DNA from: Amphritea sp.
Lineage (GTDB): Bacteria; Pseudomonadota; Gammaproteobacteria; Pseudomonadales; Balneatricaceae
Direction of reading: 5' to 3'
Assembly: GCA_025800245.1 (NCBI GenBank)
Contig: JAOXSA010000258.1
Coordinates: 1-64,000 of the forward strand
DNA length: 64,000 nucleotides
In this document: positions 20,096 through 29,485 of the stretch, one piece after another
How the letters are laid out: every line of letters starts with the position of its first letter
Position numbering within the stretch: the stretch's first letter is position 1
The notes under the pieces: model-generated
Seen by the model: the letters and a program-made list of their open reading frames with translations, nothing else
Databases searched by the model: none
Told to the model about the DNA's origin: nothing
Position numbers and translations under genes: made by a program

Positions 20096-20856
20096 TTAAG
20101 CCATTCCAGAATCGGTTCTGCAACAACACCGGCAGAGCTCAGCAAAGGAATATGAGACTGCCCTTCAAGAACAGTAATCTGCGCGCCTGGCTGTAACACG
20201 CGAAGCGCCTGTGCCGTTTCAACAGGTACCACAGTATCAGCTTCACAGAGCAGGTGAAGGCAAGGCAGATCTGTAGCGGCATACAGCGCCCGATAATCCC
20301 CTCGCAGCAGCGCCAGACTGTCCTGCAAGGCTTGTTCAGACGGAGTGACTTCAGACATCAACCCTTTCAATTGTTTAAGATCTGAACGGGCATCAGCCTT
20401 CCCCTGAGTCTGCAGCATATTGAAACGCTGCAACGTCTTCTGAGCATTCTCCACCAGCGCACTTTCAAATGGCTGATATACGGTTTCCGGCATAGCGCTC
20501 AGCCAGTCCGGCCGCTGCACAAAACAGGGGTTGCTGGCCAGCGTAATAACCTTGCTCACTTTATGTGGAAAGTCCTGCGCTAAAGACATAGCCACTGAAC
20601 CACCCAGTGACCAGCCAAACAGAATCGACTGATCTGGGATTTTTTCGCTGATCAGCTCGCTCACTGCTTGCATAGAATATTGCGGCAAGCACTCTGCGCT
20701 TCGTCCCAGACCGGGCAAATCAATCAGGCGCAGATCAAACTGCTGCTCAAGCAAGGGCAACAAAGTGTTCCAGACACCAGAGTGCATGCCCCAGCCGTGC
20801 AGCAGCACCAATGATGGTCCATCCGGATTACCGCAGCGCTTAACATACAGACTCAT
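20092..20856 (-). CDS. bioH: Pimeloyl-ACP methyl ester carboxylesterase
   Basis: BioH removes the methyl ester from pimeloyl-ACP methyl ester, ending chain building for biotin. It is a 254-residue alpha/beta hydrolase with [11 protein letters not shown] near 20-30, nucleophile Ser83 in GWSLGGS, Asp in LCEADTVVP near 206 and His in GQSHIPLL near 236. Four-base overlaps with bioF upstream and bioC downstream tie it into the operon. Many bacteria keep bioH elsewhere; here it is inside the cluster. Confidence 0.94.
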   Translation of the reverse strand: MSLYVKRCGNPDGPSLVLLHGWGMHSGVWNTLLPLLEQQFDLRLIDLPGLGRSAECLPQYSMQAVSELISEKIPDQSILFGWSLGGSVAMSLAQDFPHKVSKVITLASNPCFVQRPDWLSAMPETVYQPFESALVENAQKTLQRFNMLQTQGKADARSDLKQLKGLMSEVTPSEQALQDSLALLRGDYRALYAATDLPCLHLLCEADTVVPVETAQALRVLQPGAQITVLEGQSHIPLLSSAGVVAEPILEWLK

Positions 20857-22025
20857 AGCGCCACCTCTTCCAGCGCCGCCAATAGCTGATCTACCTGAGC
20901 TTCAGAATGATCGGCACTCAGAGTAACCCGCAGACGGGCTGCCCCCTGTGGTACAGTTGGCGGTCGGATAGCTCCGATAAAGATCCCTTTCGCTTCGAGC
21001 GCTGCGCTGATCTGCATCGCCTTTTCAGCTTCTCCTACCAGGATAGGTTGAATCGGTGTTGGCGAATCCATCAGATTCAATCCCAACTGATCACATCCGG
21101 AACGAAAACGATTAATCAGTTGCTGCAGCTTATCCCGACGCCACTCTTCAGCCTGAACCAGCTTCAGGCTGGCCCGGGTCGCTTCAGCAATGGCCGGAGA
21201 CATACTGGTGGTATAAATATAGGTGCGGGCATATTGAATCAGAGTTTCGATCAGCTCTTCAGAACCGGCCACAAAAGCACCGGATGTACCAAAAGCTTTA
21301 CCCAGCGTGCCGACCAGTATCTGTACATCATCAGCACCCAGACCAAAATGATCCACAGTACCGCGACCACCCTGACCGATGCAGCCGAAACCATGAGCGT
21401 CATCAACCATCACCCAGGCATTGTGGCGAGCTGCGGTCGGACTAATTGCAGGCAGATCAGCCAGATCGCCGTCCATACTGAATACTCCATCGCATACCAC
21501 CAGCTTACGCCGGGCTTCGGTACGCTCCAGGCGAGTATTCAGGTTATCAGCGTCATTATGCAGAAAGCGCTGAAAACGGGCGCCGGACAACAAACCTGCA
21601 TCCAGCAGGGACGCATGATTAACGCGATCCTGAAATACCGCATCCTGCTTATTCAGCAAACCGTTGATAGCACCGATATTGGCCATATAACCCGTGGAAA
21701 ACAACAACGCCCGGGGACGGCCTGTGAACTCTGCCAGCTCTTCTTCCAGCGCATTATGAGCCTGACTATGACCATTCACCAGATGGGAAGCGCCACCGCC
21801 TACGCCGTAACGGTCAGCACCTTGCTTCAGGGCCTGGATAACATCCGGATGATTCGCTAATCCCAGATAATCATTGGAGCAGAAAGCCAGGCAAGGCTTA
21901 CCATCGACAATGACTTCAGGAGCCTGCGGGCTCTGCAGTATGCGCCGCTGACGGTATAAAGACTGATCTCGACGGGCCTGTAATTCAGCCCCCAGTTGAT
22001 CAAAAGACATGCTATGGAAATCCAT
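20853..22025 (-). CDS. bioF: 8-amino-7-oxononanoate synthase
   Basis: BioF condenses pimeloyl-ACP (or -CoA) with alanine using PLP. The 390-residue fold type I enzyme shows [10 protein letters not shown] near 48-57, [20 protein letters not shown] and the PLP-binding Lys243 in TLGKAFG. It lies 78 bases after bioB on the same strand and overlaps bioH. Confidence 0.96.
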   Translation of the reverse strand: MDFHSMSFDQLGAELQARRDQSLYRQRRILQSPQAPEVIVDGKPCLAFCSNDYLGLANHPDVIQALKQGADRYGVGGGASHLVNGHSQAHNALEEELAEFTGRPRALLFSTGYMANIGAINGLLNKQDAVFQDRVNHASLLDAGLLSGARFQRFLHNDADNLNTRLERTEARRKLVVCDGVFSMDGDLADLPAISPTAARHNAWVMVDDAHGFGCIGQGGRGTVDHFGLGADDVQILVGTLGKAFGTSGAFVAGSEELIETLIQYARTYIYTTSMSPAIAEATRASLKLVQAEEWRRDKLQQLINRFRSGCDQLGLNLMDSPTPIQPILVGEAEKAMQISAALEAKGIFIGAIRPPTVPQGAARLRVTLSADHSEAQVDQLLAALEEVAL

Positions 22026-22103
22026 TAGCGAGCGACATCAGCCGATATCACTCGCAGCGAAAATAAGCGCTCCGCGAACAAGACAACAGAGCGCAATAAA
22101 GGA

Positions 22104-23162
22104 TCAGGCTTCGTAATAGAACTGATCATCCTGCTGTTTTTGCAGGGTATTCATAATCGCCTGCTCCTGAGTCTCATCGCTTTCGGAGATGCGCTGCTCC
22201 ATATTGATACCCAGGCGTTTGAACAGTTTCAGGTCACGATGAGTTTCCGGGTTCGGCGTTGTCAGCAGACACTCACCGTAGAAAATCGAGTTTGCGCCAG
22301 CCATAAACGTCATGGCCTGCATCTCATCACTCATGCTTTCGCGACCCGCAGACAGACGCACATGGGACTTGGGCATCATGATACGCGCCACAGCGATGGT
22401 GCGGATAAAATCAAGATTATCCAGATCTTCTGCATTTTCCAGTGGTGTACCTTCCACCTTAACCAGCATGTTAATCGGCACACTCTCTGGCTGCTTAGGC
22501 ATATTCGCCAGCTGAATCAACAGACCGTTGCGGTCAGTGGCCGTCTCGCCCATTCCCAGAATACCGCCGGAGCAGATTTTCATTCCGGACTCACGCACAT
22601 GATGCAGGGTATCCAGACGATCCTGGAAAGTACGGGTGGTGATGATCTTGTCGTAGAACTCTGGCGAGGTATCCAGATTGTGGTTGTAGTAATCAAGCCC
22701 TGCTTCAGCTAACTGGTCCGCTTTACTCTGATCCAGCATACCCAGAGTCATACAGGTTTCCAGACCCAGCTCTTTAACGCCTTTAACCATCTCCAGTACG
22801 TAAGGCATATCTTTATCTGCCGGATGCTTCCAGGCTGCCCCCATGCAGAAGCGGGTAGAGCCGGTCTCTTTCGCTTTTCGCGCCTTCTCCAGCACTTTCT
22901 CGACCTGCATCAGGCGCTCTTTTTCCAGGCCGGTATTGTAGTGACCGCTCTGTGGGCAATACTTACAGTCTTCCGGACAGGCGCCGGTCTTGATCGACAA
23001 CAGCGTGCTGACCTGTACCTCATTCGGATCAAAATTCTGGCGGTGCACTAACTGCGCCTGGAACAACAGATCATTAAAAGGCAGATCAAACAGAGCCTGA
23101 ACCTCTTCATTGGTCCAGTCATGGCGAATCTCGGTCTGGCCTTGCGGCATCGAAAGTTGCAT
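22104..23162 (-). CDS. bioB: Biotin synthase
   Basis: BioB is a radical-SAM enzyme that inserts sulfur into dethiobiotin. The 352-residue protein has the [4Fe-4S] motif with Cys62, Cys66 and Cys69 ([18 protein letters not shown]), followed by conserved [26 protein letters not shown] and SAGRESM. It is the first gene of the bio operon. No copy of the E. coli BirA operator is obvious upstream. Confidence 0.98.
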   Translation of the reverse strand: MQLSMPQGQTEIRHDWTNEEVQALFDLPFNDLLFQAQLVHRQNFDPNEVQVSTLLSIKTGACPEDCKYCPQSGHYNTGLEKERLMQVEKVLEKARKAKETGSTRFCMGAAWKHPADKDMPYVLEMVKGVKELGLETCMTLGMLDQSKADQLAEAGLDYYNHNLDTSPEFYDKIITTRTFQDRLDTLHHVRESGMKICSGGILGMGETATDRNGLLIQLANMPKQPESVPINMLVKVEGTPLENAEDLDNLDFIRTIAVARIMMPKSHVRLSAGRESMSDEMQAMTFMAGANSIFYGECLLTTPNPETHRDLKLFKRLGINMEQRISESDETQEQAIMNTLQKQQDDQFYYEA

Positions 23163-23310
23163 AGAATTGCTTTCCTGTCAGTATGACCTGTGAGTGGCGC
23201 GGTCAGTCTACGTTCTTATTAATGTACTTTTTATGTACTCTGGCATAAGTGGTTAACTACCGAACCAGGGAAGGGAATACCCGGCTCAGTAGCAGTGCTC
23301 AATTTTAATC

Positions 23311-23328
23311 TGACAGAAGGATCTGTCA
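23311..23328 (+). promoter_or_regulatory. Inverted repeat that encloses the comF ribosome-binding site
   Basis: TGACAGA (23311-23317) and TCTGTCA (23322-23328) flank AGGA, so the comF Shine-Dalgarno AGAAGGA lies in the loop and 5' arm of a 7-bp hairpin ending 4 bases before the ATG. It could limit comF translation or be a protein site; neither is shown. Confidence 0.5.
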
Positions 23329-23332
23329 ACTT

Positions 23333-24058
23333 ATGATACACAAAACAAAAAACAACTGGTTATTTTTTAAGCAATCCAGATTCTGTCACCTTTGCTCTGG
23401 TACGAACATATTTAAAGCCGGTCTGTGCCAGGACTGCTTTAATGACCTGCCCTGGCTAAGACATAGTTGCGAGCGCTGCTCGCTGCCTTTGCAGACACCG
23501 ATAAGCCAAGACACGCTGTGCCCGGCGTGCTTCAAGCGACCACCACCCTTTGACCGTATTATCTCAGCCCTTGAATACCGCTTTCCTGTCGATCAATTAA
23601 TTCAGGCGATCAAGTTTAACCATCAGTCCCAGCATCTTAATCTCCTGGCTGAGCTGCTTATAGAGGAACTGCTGAAACATCTGGCAGAAAACACCAGGCC
23701 AGATATCATCCTTCCGGTGCCAATGGACCGTTTTCGCCTGTTACACCGGCAATTCAACCACAGTGCCCTGCTGGTGAAGCGAATAGCTTCAGTACTCAGT
23801 ATCAGCTATCGCTTTGACTTACTGATCAAACCCGGGAAAACCGAGCAGCAATCCGGCCTTAACCGGCAGCAGAGACAACGCAACCTGCGCAATAAGTTCT
23901 GTTGTACAGAGAAACCTCCGGCTCACGTTGCCATCATCGATGATGTAGTCACCACAGGAGCCACAGCAATCGAGATTGCCAGAACCCTTAAGCAGGCTGG
24001 TGCCCAACGGGTGGATATCTGGTCGGTTGCCCGCACCGGAAAAGGGAGTTATCTTTAA
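23333..24058 (+). CDS. comF: ComF-family phosphoribosyltransferase-like protein
   Basis: ComF-type proteins take part in uptake of transforming DNA in competent bacteria; the biochemical role is unclear. The 241-residue product has an N-terminal zinc-ribbon-like part (CHLCSG at 18-23, CQDC, CERC, CPAC) and a phosphoribosyltransferase domain ending in the PRPP loop VAIIDDVVTTGATAIE near 201-216. It is divergent from bioB, the usual neighbourhood in many gammaproteobacteria. Its ATG follows a hairpin that covers the ribosome site. Confidence 0.9.
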   Translation: MIHKTKNNWLFFKQSRFCHLCSGTNIFKAGLCQDCFNDLPWLRHSCERCSLPLQTPISQDTLCPACFKRPPPFDRIISALEYRFPVDQLIQAIKFNHQSQHLNLLAELLIEELLKHLAENTRPDIILPVPMDRFRLLHRQFNHSALLVKRIASVLSISYRFDLLIKPGKTEQQSGLNRQQRQRNLRNKFCCTEKPPAHVAIIDDVVTTGATAIEIARTLKQAGAQRVDIWSVARTGKGSYL

Positions 24059-24163
24059 AACTGTATGTTTTTTAAGCCTTTACCCCGCTCAAGCTGACAT
24101 AGATTATGAGTACAGGGCGAGTAAGCATAGTTCCGGAACCTGGATAGATTAAGGAGTATCATC

Positions 24164-25885
24164 ATGGAGTTCTCGGCCATCGGTGATCTGATTGGCGGAC
24201 TGGGTCTGTTCCTGTTAGGTATGCAGATGATGACCAGCGGCCTTAAACAAGCTGCAGGTGAAGCCCTGCGTAAGGCACTGGAAGCGGCGACCCGTTCACG
24301 TTTACGCGGCCTGATATCCGGGACGACAATTACTGCTCTGGTGCAGTCCTCCAGCGCGGTTACCGTTGCGACAATCGGCTTTGTAAATGCCGGACTACTC
24401 AACCTCGGTCAGTCAATCGCCGTGATCTATGGGTGCAACATCGGCACTACAATGACCGGATGGCTGGTTGCCACCATAGGCTTTAAATTCAAGATCAGTG
24501 CGTTCGCCCTGCCTATGCTGGGTATCGGGATGATTCTGAAGCTGATTGGTGGCGAAAAGCGCTATGCCCACATCGGTACGACACTGGTCGGTTTCGCCCT
24601 GTTCTTTATCGGGCTGTCATTTCTCAAAGGCACCTTTAACGGCCTTGAAAACAGCATTCCTTTTGAAGCCATCAGCGAGTCCCAGTGGGGGCTTGCGTTG
24701 TTTGTATTAGCTGGCTTCATACTCACCGTTCTGGTGCAATCATCCAGTGCCGCTATGGCTATTACCCTGTCGATGGCTGCTACCGGTGCGATTCCACTGG
24801 CGGCTGCCGGCGCACTGGTTATTGGTGCAAATCTGGGTACTACTTCCACCGCCGCTCTGGCAGTGATCGGGGCGACACCGAATGCGAAACGAATTGCTTC
24901 AGCCCACGTCCTGTTTAACCTGCTGACCGGTCTGGTTGGACTGGTTCTGCTGATTGGACTGGCTGAACTGATTAATCAGTCCAACCTGATGCAGACCTTT
25001 GATATGGTGATACTGCTGGCATTATTCCACACGCTGTTTAATGCCCTCGGAGTAGCCATCATGTGGCCGATCACCACGCCGATGGTGAAGCTGCTGAAAA
25101 CCCGATTCCGTCGCCCTGAACAGGACGAAGCAATCCCGCGTTTTCTCGACAAGAACATACTGGAAACACCACCGCTGGCAATTGAAGCAATGACACGGGA
25201 ACTGAGCCGGGTCAGCGTCATGACCGGCAGTCTGGCGAAAGAGTCCCTCAGTGCAGAGCTCAGCGATCGACCACGCATTCGTCAGCAGGTGGAAAATATC
25301 AACAAGCTGATCAGCAAGATCGGCAAGTTCAACCAGAAACTGGCACAGCAGAATCTCAGTGAGGAGTCCTCGGAGATCCTTCCCAGCGCGATGCGTATGG
25401 CGCGCTATTTCAACGAAATGGCACGTCTGTCGAATCTGATAGTGAACTATAGTGAACGTTTTGCCCGGATCTCAGACAGCAACACTCAGCGCGATATCTA
25501 TGAGCTGAAAGAGGTCACCACCAGCATGCTGGATGCCGCCACGGTTGACGATGAGAAAGTAACCTCTGCTTCGGATAGCCGGGAAGTTCTGCATACTCTG
25601 GAGCGCAAATACCAGAAAGTGAAGCAACACATTCTCGATGCCATGCTTGAAACCCGGTTAACCCCCCAGGAAGGCACCGACCTGCTGGACTCGCTGAGCC
25701 ATATTCATCGACTGGGAGAACAGGCAGAAAAGAGCTCCCGCTACTGGAGTAGCCTGCGACCTATTGAACACCGTGATCCGGTTGTATCCGATCATGATGA
25801 TGCACCCCGCAAGAACAAAAAGTCAGCCAAAAAGAAGCATCATAAAACCCACCAGCCGGAGCCCACAGAAAGTCTGACCGAGTAA
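24164..25885 (+). CDS. Na+/phosphate cotransporter family protein (NptA/YjbB-like)
   Basis: A 573-residue inner-membrane protein. Residues 1-310 hold about eight membrane spans with the duplicated family signature QSSSAVTV (near 60) and QSSSAAMA (near 195), which mark the two inverted transport repeats. From about 340 a soluble PhoU-like helical domain follows, and a lysine-rich disordered tail ends the protein. Family members move sodium with phosphate. The ribosome site AAGGAG precedes the ATG. No pho box or phosphate regulator was noticed nearby. Confidence 0.9.
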   Translation: MEFSAIGDLIGGLGLFLLGMQMMTSGLKQAAGEALRKALEAATRSRLRGLISGTTITALVQSSSAVTVATIGFVNAGLLNLGQSIAVIYGCNIGTTMTGWLVATIGFKFKISAFALPMLGIGMILKLIGGEKRYAHIGTTLVGFALFFIGLSFLKGTFNGLENSIPFEAISESQWGLALFVLAGFILTVLVQSSSAAMAITLSMAATGAIPLAAAGALVIGANLGTTSTAALAVIGATPNAKRIASAHVLFNLLTGLVGLVLLIGLAELINQSNLMQTFDMVILLALFHTLFNALGVAIMWPITTPMVKLLKTRFRRPEQDEAIPRFLDKNILETPPLAIEAMTRELSRVSVMTGSLAKESLSAELSDRPRIRQQVENINKLISKIGKFNQKLAQQNLSEESSEILPSAMRMARYFNEMARLSNLIVNYSERFARISDSNTQRDIYELKEVTTSMLDAATVDDEKVTSASDSREVLHTLERKYQKVKQHILDAMLETRLTPQEGTDLLDSLSHIHRLGEQAEKSSRYWSSLRPIEHRDPVVSDHDDAPRKNKKSAKKKHHKTHQPEPTESLTE

Positions 25886-25935
25886 TCGCCGTTACGGTAT
25901 CATAGCGGCTTTCACAGTTAACAGAGCGCAGGCTG

Positions 25936-26655
25936 ATGAGTGCAGATACGCTGGCAATGAATCCGGTGGCGGTAATCCACAGTGGCTTTAAAGAGAAGTT
26001 TGGTATCCCTCGTCAACCGGGTCTGGCCAGTTCAATGACGGCGACTATCGAATTGCTGCCGCCCTGCGATGACATTGATACCGTTCGCGGGCTGGAGCAG
26101 TGCAGCCATATCTGGCTGGTGTTTGTATTCAGTGCCTGTGTTGGTAAAGGCTGGTCCCCTCTGGTCAGGCCCCCACGGTTGGGAGGGAATGACAAACTGG
26201 GAGTCTTTGCCACCCGCTCTCCCTTTCGCCCGAACCCTATAGGATTATCCCCGGTCAGGCTCGAAGGCATTCGCTCAGAACAGGGCAAAGTATTACTGGA
26301 TGTCAGCGGTGCGGATCTGCTGGATCAGACCCCTATACTGGATATCAAACCTTACCTGCCCTATTCCGATGTTATCGACGATGCGCTGTTTGAGATTGCG
26401 AAGAGTATTGAGCCGCTTGATCTGCCGGTTCTGCTATCCGATCAGGCAGAAAACGATCTGCAACAACACAGTCAAAGACTGAATCAGCCTCTGCAACAGC
26501 AGATTGAAGAGATTCTGCGCTGTGACCCCCGCCCGGCATATCACAAACAGAAATCGACACAGCGGGAATATGGCATCAGGCTTTACGATCTGAATATACG
26601 CTGGCAGATCTCTTCAGATGCAATTCAGGTAATCAGTATTACACTGCAGGAGTAA
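25936..26655 (+). CDS. trmO: tRNA (N6-threonylcarbamoyladenosine37-N6)-methyltransferase
   Basis: TrmO methylates t6A37 to m6t6A37 in tRNA-Thr. The 239-residue protein has the TsaA-like beta-barrel SAM domain with FGIPRQPGL, LEQCSHIWLVFVFS, GVFATRSPFRPNPIGLSPVRL and a C-terminal domain with DPRPAYHK, all typical of TrmO. It follows the Na/Pi transporter by 50 bases on the same strand. Confidence 0.95.
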   Translation: MSADTLAMNPVAVIHSGFKEKFGIPRQPGLASSMTATIELLPPCDDIDTVRGLEQCSHIWLVFVFSACVGKGWSPLVRPPRLGGNDKLGVFATRSPFRPNPIGLSPVRLEGIRSEQGKVLLDVSGADLLDQTPILDIKPYLPYSDVIDDALFEIAKSIEPLDLPVLLSDQAENDLQQHSQRLNQPLQQQIEEILRCDPRPAYHKQKSTQREYGIRLYDLNIRWQISSDAIQVISITLQE

Positions 26656-26707
26656 TCATACTCAGGCAGAACCTATGAGATTATTGACGCCAGCACAATC
26701 GGAACGG

Positions 26708-27052
26708 ATGAAGTTAGCATGCTTAACTCTGTTACTCTGCGCAACTATTGCAGCATCCCCACAGAGTATTGCGCAGGACCAGCCAAGCCAGAAATCCGAT
26801 ACTCCGCACTCCTGGCAAGCGCTTCTGGACAATCTGGAGTCGCTGGCCAGACCGCTCAGTGAAAACAGTAAGGACTATATCGACTGCCTGGAGCAGCAGC
26901 CTGCATTACAGAATAATCCGGAAGATATTGCCGCATTGCTCGAAGAGATCGGCAGTATGAGTAAGACCTGTCAGTTTCTGCTGGATGATCTGCTTCGTCA
27001 GTATCAACAGATCATTAAAGAGCAATCATCCGCCTCCGAAAACAGCATCTGA
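26708..27052 (+). CDS. Small exported protein of unknown function
   Basis: The product has a clear signal peptide (LACLTLLLCATIAASPQSIA), then about 90 mostly helical, acidic residues with two cysteines (DCLEQ and KTCQF) that could pair in the periplasm. I prefer the ATG at 26708, because it puts the positive residue and hydrophobic core at the very N-terminus and follows GGAACGG; an ATG at 26675 would add 11 residues. It lies downstream of trmO. I do not recognise the family. Confidence 0.65.
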   Translation: MKLACLTLLLCATIAASPQSIAQDQPSQKSDTPHSWQALLDNLESLARPLSENSKDYIDCLEQQPALQNNPEDIAALLEEIGSMSKTCQFLLDDLLRQYQQIIKEQSSASENSI

Positions 27053-27057
27053 CAGGC

Positions 27058-27085
27058 AAAAAAAAAGCAGCGCTGAGCGCTGCTT
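27058..27085 (-). terminator. Terminator of the HvfABC-like operon
   Basis: AGCAGCGCT GA GCGCTGCT followed on the minus strand by nine or ten T, about 50 bases past the doxX-like stop. Confidence 0.85.
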
Positions 27086-27133
27086 AAAGATGCTGCTGGA
27101 GAACAACAACCTTTCTAATTCCTGATCTCAGAG

Positions 27134-27748
27134 TTATTCCTGCTCTTCCCGGAAGTTACGCGCCAACCAGTAGTCAACGCTGAAGAAGCGTCCCGCACCG
27201 GTAAAGAACAGACTGAATAGCATGATGAAGTAAGTCGCCGCGAACTCAATACCGTTATTCAGTATCACCACAGAACCACGACCGGTCAGCCAGCTGTAGT
27301 TGCCGTGTTCACGTAAGATATTCTTAGCAGCGGAAAGACGGTCAGCCGCTTCCATAATACGATCATTGGCGAGCCAGCTGGAGCTGTCAGAAATCGCCAG
27401 CCAACCGTTTTCCAGATGCACAGTGACCGCTGCGACAATCATCGTCACCATCAGAGGGATAGAGATCCAGCGCACAGCAAAACCGATAATCAGTGCAATA
27501 CCGCCAAAAAACTCGGTACCGGCGGCCAGCGCGGTCATCACTTCAGGAAACGGCAGTCCCAGCCCCCAATCCGGATTTCCAAACCATGCGGCAGTATCTT
27601 CAAAGTGAGACAGTTTGTTGTAACCTGCCTGCATCAGTACCGGAGCCAGATAGAGACGCAGTAGCAGAGGAGCAAGACCGTCAGCAATACGGGTCTTATC
27701 CAGAATATTGTGCAACGAGTTGTAGTGCTTGATCAGAGGATTAGCCAT
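27134..27748 (-). CDS. DoxX-family membrane protein of the HvfABC-like operon
   Basis: This 204-residue inner-membrane protein has about four membrane spans and the DoxX signature (LYLAPVLMQAGYNKL, GTEFFGGIALIIGFAVRWISIPLM). A soluble-looking loop of about 45 residues between spans carries SSSWLANDRIMEAADRL. DoxX proteins are often encoded last in MNIO-type peptide operons, and a redox or membrane role in handling the modified peptide is suspected. Here it is the fourth gene after the precursor, the DUF692 enzyme and the DUF2063 partner, with a terminator right after it. Confidence 0.85.
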   Translation of the reverse strand: MANPLIKHYNSLHNILDKTRIADGLAPLLLRLYLAPVLMQAGYNKLSHFEDTAAWFGNPDWGLGLPFPEVMTALAAGTEFFGGIALIIGFAVRWISIPLMVTMIVAAVTVHLENGWLAISDSSSWLANDRIMEAADRLSAAKNILREHGNYSWLTGRGSVVILNNGIEFAATYFIMLFSLFFTGAGRFFSVDYWLARNFREEQE

Positions 27749-27801
27749 AACGTTTTTCCCGAATCAGATAGAACTGTATAAATATTGTTATTGTTCAGCG
27801 G

Positions 27802-28566
27802 TTACTGCGTACCAAGAATAATGTCGGTATCACGTAGCTGTTGAAGAATTGTTGCCCCACCCTGAACGACCACTTCAGGATCCGGGTGTGCCATCTCTGC
27901 TGCAATCTGCTCAAGAGCCTGTCGCCCGCTCATGTCAGTATTTTCGCTGAGAATAAACAGTAACCTTGCGGTCAGCTGATTGATTTCCATGAACTTCACC
28001 CGATCATCCTGATTGCGATAGACGATCAGAAAGGTCGGTTGTTCTGGCGCTTCCTGCGGCAGATTGGCGGTACTGATGCGATGTACCGGATATGCATACA
28101 TCAGTGACCAAGCTAACGGCGACTGCACAGGATGTTGCGCCAACAGATCCCCTTCTGCGTCAACATCCAGGCCGTCAGCACTGGTCTCTGACGTATCCAG
28201 TGCCAGCTCGACCCACTCATAATGAACCAGTTCCTGCATAAAGGGATGATCCCATTCCTGCGGCTCTCTATGTTCGTTAACATAATTAACAAACTCGCCG
28301 GCAATCTGCAGAAAATATGGCGTATGGCAACGGTAAGAATCAAAAAAGGTTCTCACCATACGGGTCCAGTTTTCTTCGCTGGTAATGCTCTTTAGTACCG
28401 GGAAACCACCGCTGATAAAGCCATCAACATTATTGAAAAACAGTTCCCGGTAAATATTCATCCGGCGGTCTTCGACACCATCCGGCTTAGTGTGCAGTTC
28501 AGGATTACGGATATGAGCCGCAAACTCATACTGCAGTTGAGTAAAGTCCTGCTTATGCGTTGACAT
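27802..28566 (-). CDS. DUF2063 partner protein (HvfC/BufC-like)
   Basis: The 254-residue protein has the DUF2063 N-terminal domain (YEFAAHIRNPE, RRMNIYRELFFNNVDGFISGGFPVLKSI) and a C-terminal domain of the kind found in Neisseria NGO1945 (VELALDTSE, PVHRIS, YRNQDDRVKFMEINQLTARLL). DUF2063 proteins accompany DUF692/MNIO enzymes and recruit the precursor peptide. The start overlaps the end of the MNIO gene by 14 bases with GGAGG just upstream, which suggests coupled translation and an enzyme-partner complex. The old family name mentions DNA binding, but that does not fit the context. Confidence 0.88.
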   Translation of the reverse strand: MSTHKQDFTQLQYEFAAHIRNPELHTKPDGVEDRRMNIYRELFFNNVDGFISGGFPVLKSITSEENWTRMVRTFFDSYRCHTPYFLQIAGEFVNYVNEHREPQEWDHPFMQELVHYEWVELALDTSETSADGLDVDAEGDLLAQHPVQSPLAWSLMYAYPVHRISTANLPQEAPEQPTFLIVYRNQDDRVKFMEINQLTARLLFILSENTDMSGRQALEQIAAEMAHPDPEVVVQGGATILQQLRDTDIILGTQ

Positions 28567-29419
28567 GCTGAGCCTCCTTCACCAGAGCGGCCGGAGCGAC
28601 TTCTGCCTGATACTGACGAATCTGATCAACCTCTTTCAGCAACTGATCCACCGGAGGGATATTAAAGTCACGTTCCAGCAAAGTCGGTTTCACACCGAAC
28701 AAAGCATACGTCTGTTGCAGTAACGCCCAGACCGGATCGATGACATCAGCGCCGTGAGTATCAACAATGAGGTCTTCAGCTTCGTTGTAATGCCCGGCAA
28801 CATGGATGTAGCTGATGCGCTCTCCGGGAATCTGCGCCAGAAACTCTTCTGCGTTGTAGCCGTGATTAACACTGTTTACATAGATGTTATTTACATCCAG
28901 CAGCAGATCACAATCAGCCTGCTTCAGCACTTCCAGCAGAAAGTCCATCTCTGACATCTCAGCACCGGGGGCGGCATAGTATGAAACGTTCTCGATTGCC
29001 ATACGCTCACCCAGGATGTCCTGAGTCTGATGAATCCGGCTTACGACATGCTTTACCGCCTGCTCAGTAAACGGAATAGGCATCAGGTCATAAAGATGCC
29101 CGTCATCAGTACAGTAACTCAGATGTTCGGAGTAACCGCGGATATTATGCTCTTTATGAAATGCCCTTAGCTTTTTCAGAAAGTCAGTATCCAGCGGAGA
29201 AGGCCCACCCAGAGAAAGAGACAAACCGTGCGTAACGAAAGGGTATTTTTCAGTATATTCGCGAAACGCCTTACCGAAACGTCCACCCAGTCCCATCCAG
29301 TTTTCCGGCGCAACTTCCATGAAATCGATTCGGGACGGATCAACATCCTTCATTGAATCGGTCATGCAACGGCGAAAGCCCAGGCCCGCTCCGGAAATCT
29401 GAAAGGTTTCGTTATTCAT
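28553..29419 (-). CDS. DUF692 multinuclear iron oxidase (MNIO; HvfB/BufB-like)
   Basis: The 288-residue TIM-barrel protein shows the DUF692 metal-binding set: HGLSLSLGG, SEHLSYC, ENVSYY, DVNNIYVNSVNHG, YIHVAGH, DTHG and LLERDFN. The family uses a di- or tri-iron centre to oxidise cysteines of a precursor peptide; HvfB of Haemophilus turns the cysteines of EGKCG motifs into copper-binding oxazolone/thioamide groups. The preceding gene supplies exactly such a precursor, so the same reaction is the best inference. A strong ribosome site AAAGGAG precedes the ATG. Confidence 0.9.
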   Translation of the reverse strand: MNNETFQISGAGLGFRRCMTDSMKDVDPSRIDFMEVAPENWMGLGGRFGKAFREYTEKYPFVTHGLSLSLGGPSPLDTDFLKKLRAFHKEHNIRGYSEHLSYCTDDGHLYDLMPIPFTEQAVKHVVSRIHQTQDILGERMAIENVSYYAAPGAEMSEMDFLLEVLKQADCDLLLDVNNIYVNSVNHGYNAEEFLAQIPGERISYIHVAGHYNEAEDLIVDTHGADVIDPVWALLQQTYALFGVKPTLLERDFNIPPVDQLLKEVDQIRQYQAEVAPAALVKEAQHVNA

Positions 29420-29442
29420 GGTTTATCTCCTTTGAGTTTAAA

Positions 29443-29464
29443 CAGCCCCTCCGGAGAGGGGCTG
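29443..29464 (-). promoter_or_regulatory. Hairpin between precursor and MNIO genes
   Basis: A perfect 9-bp stem (CAGCCCCTC / GAGGGGCTG, loop CGGA on the plus strand) sits 22 bases past the precursor stop. On the minus strand it is followed by TTTAAAC rather than a full T-run. It could partly stop transcription or protect the upstream message, giving more precursor than enzyme. Confidence 0.65.
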
Positions 29465-29485
29465 TGCAGTAATAAAGATCAGCGA

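Noticed and set aside
27802..29419. DUF692-DUF2063 pair as a methanobactin gene cluster
   Set aside because: No MbnA-like precursor, MbnT or MatE genes are present; the EGKCG precursor points to the Hvf/bufferin branch instead.
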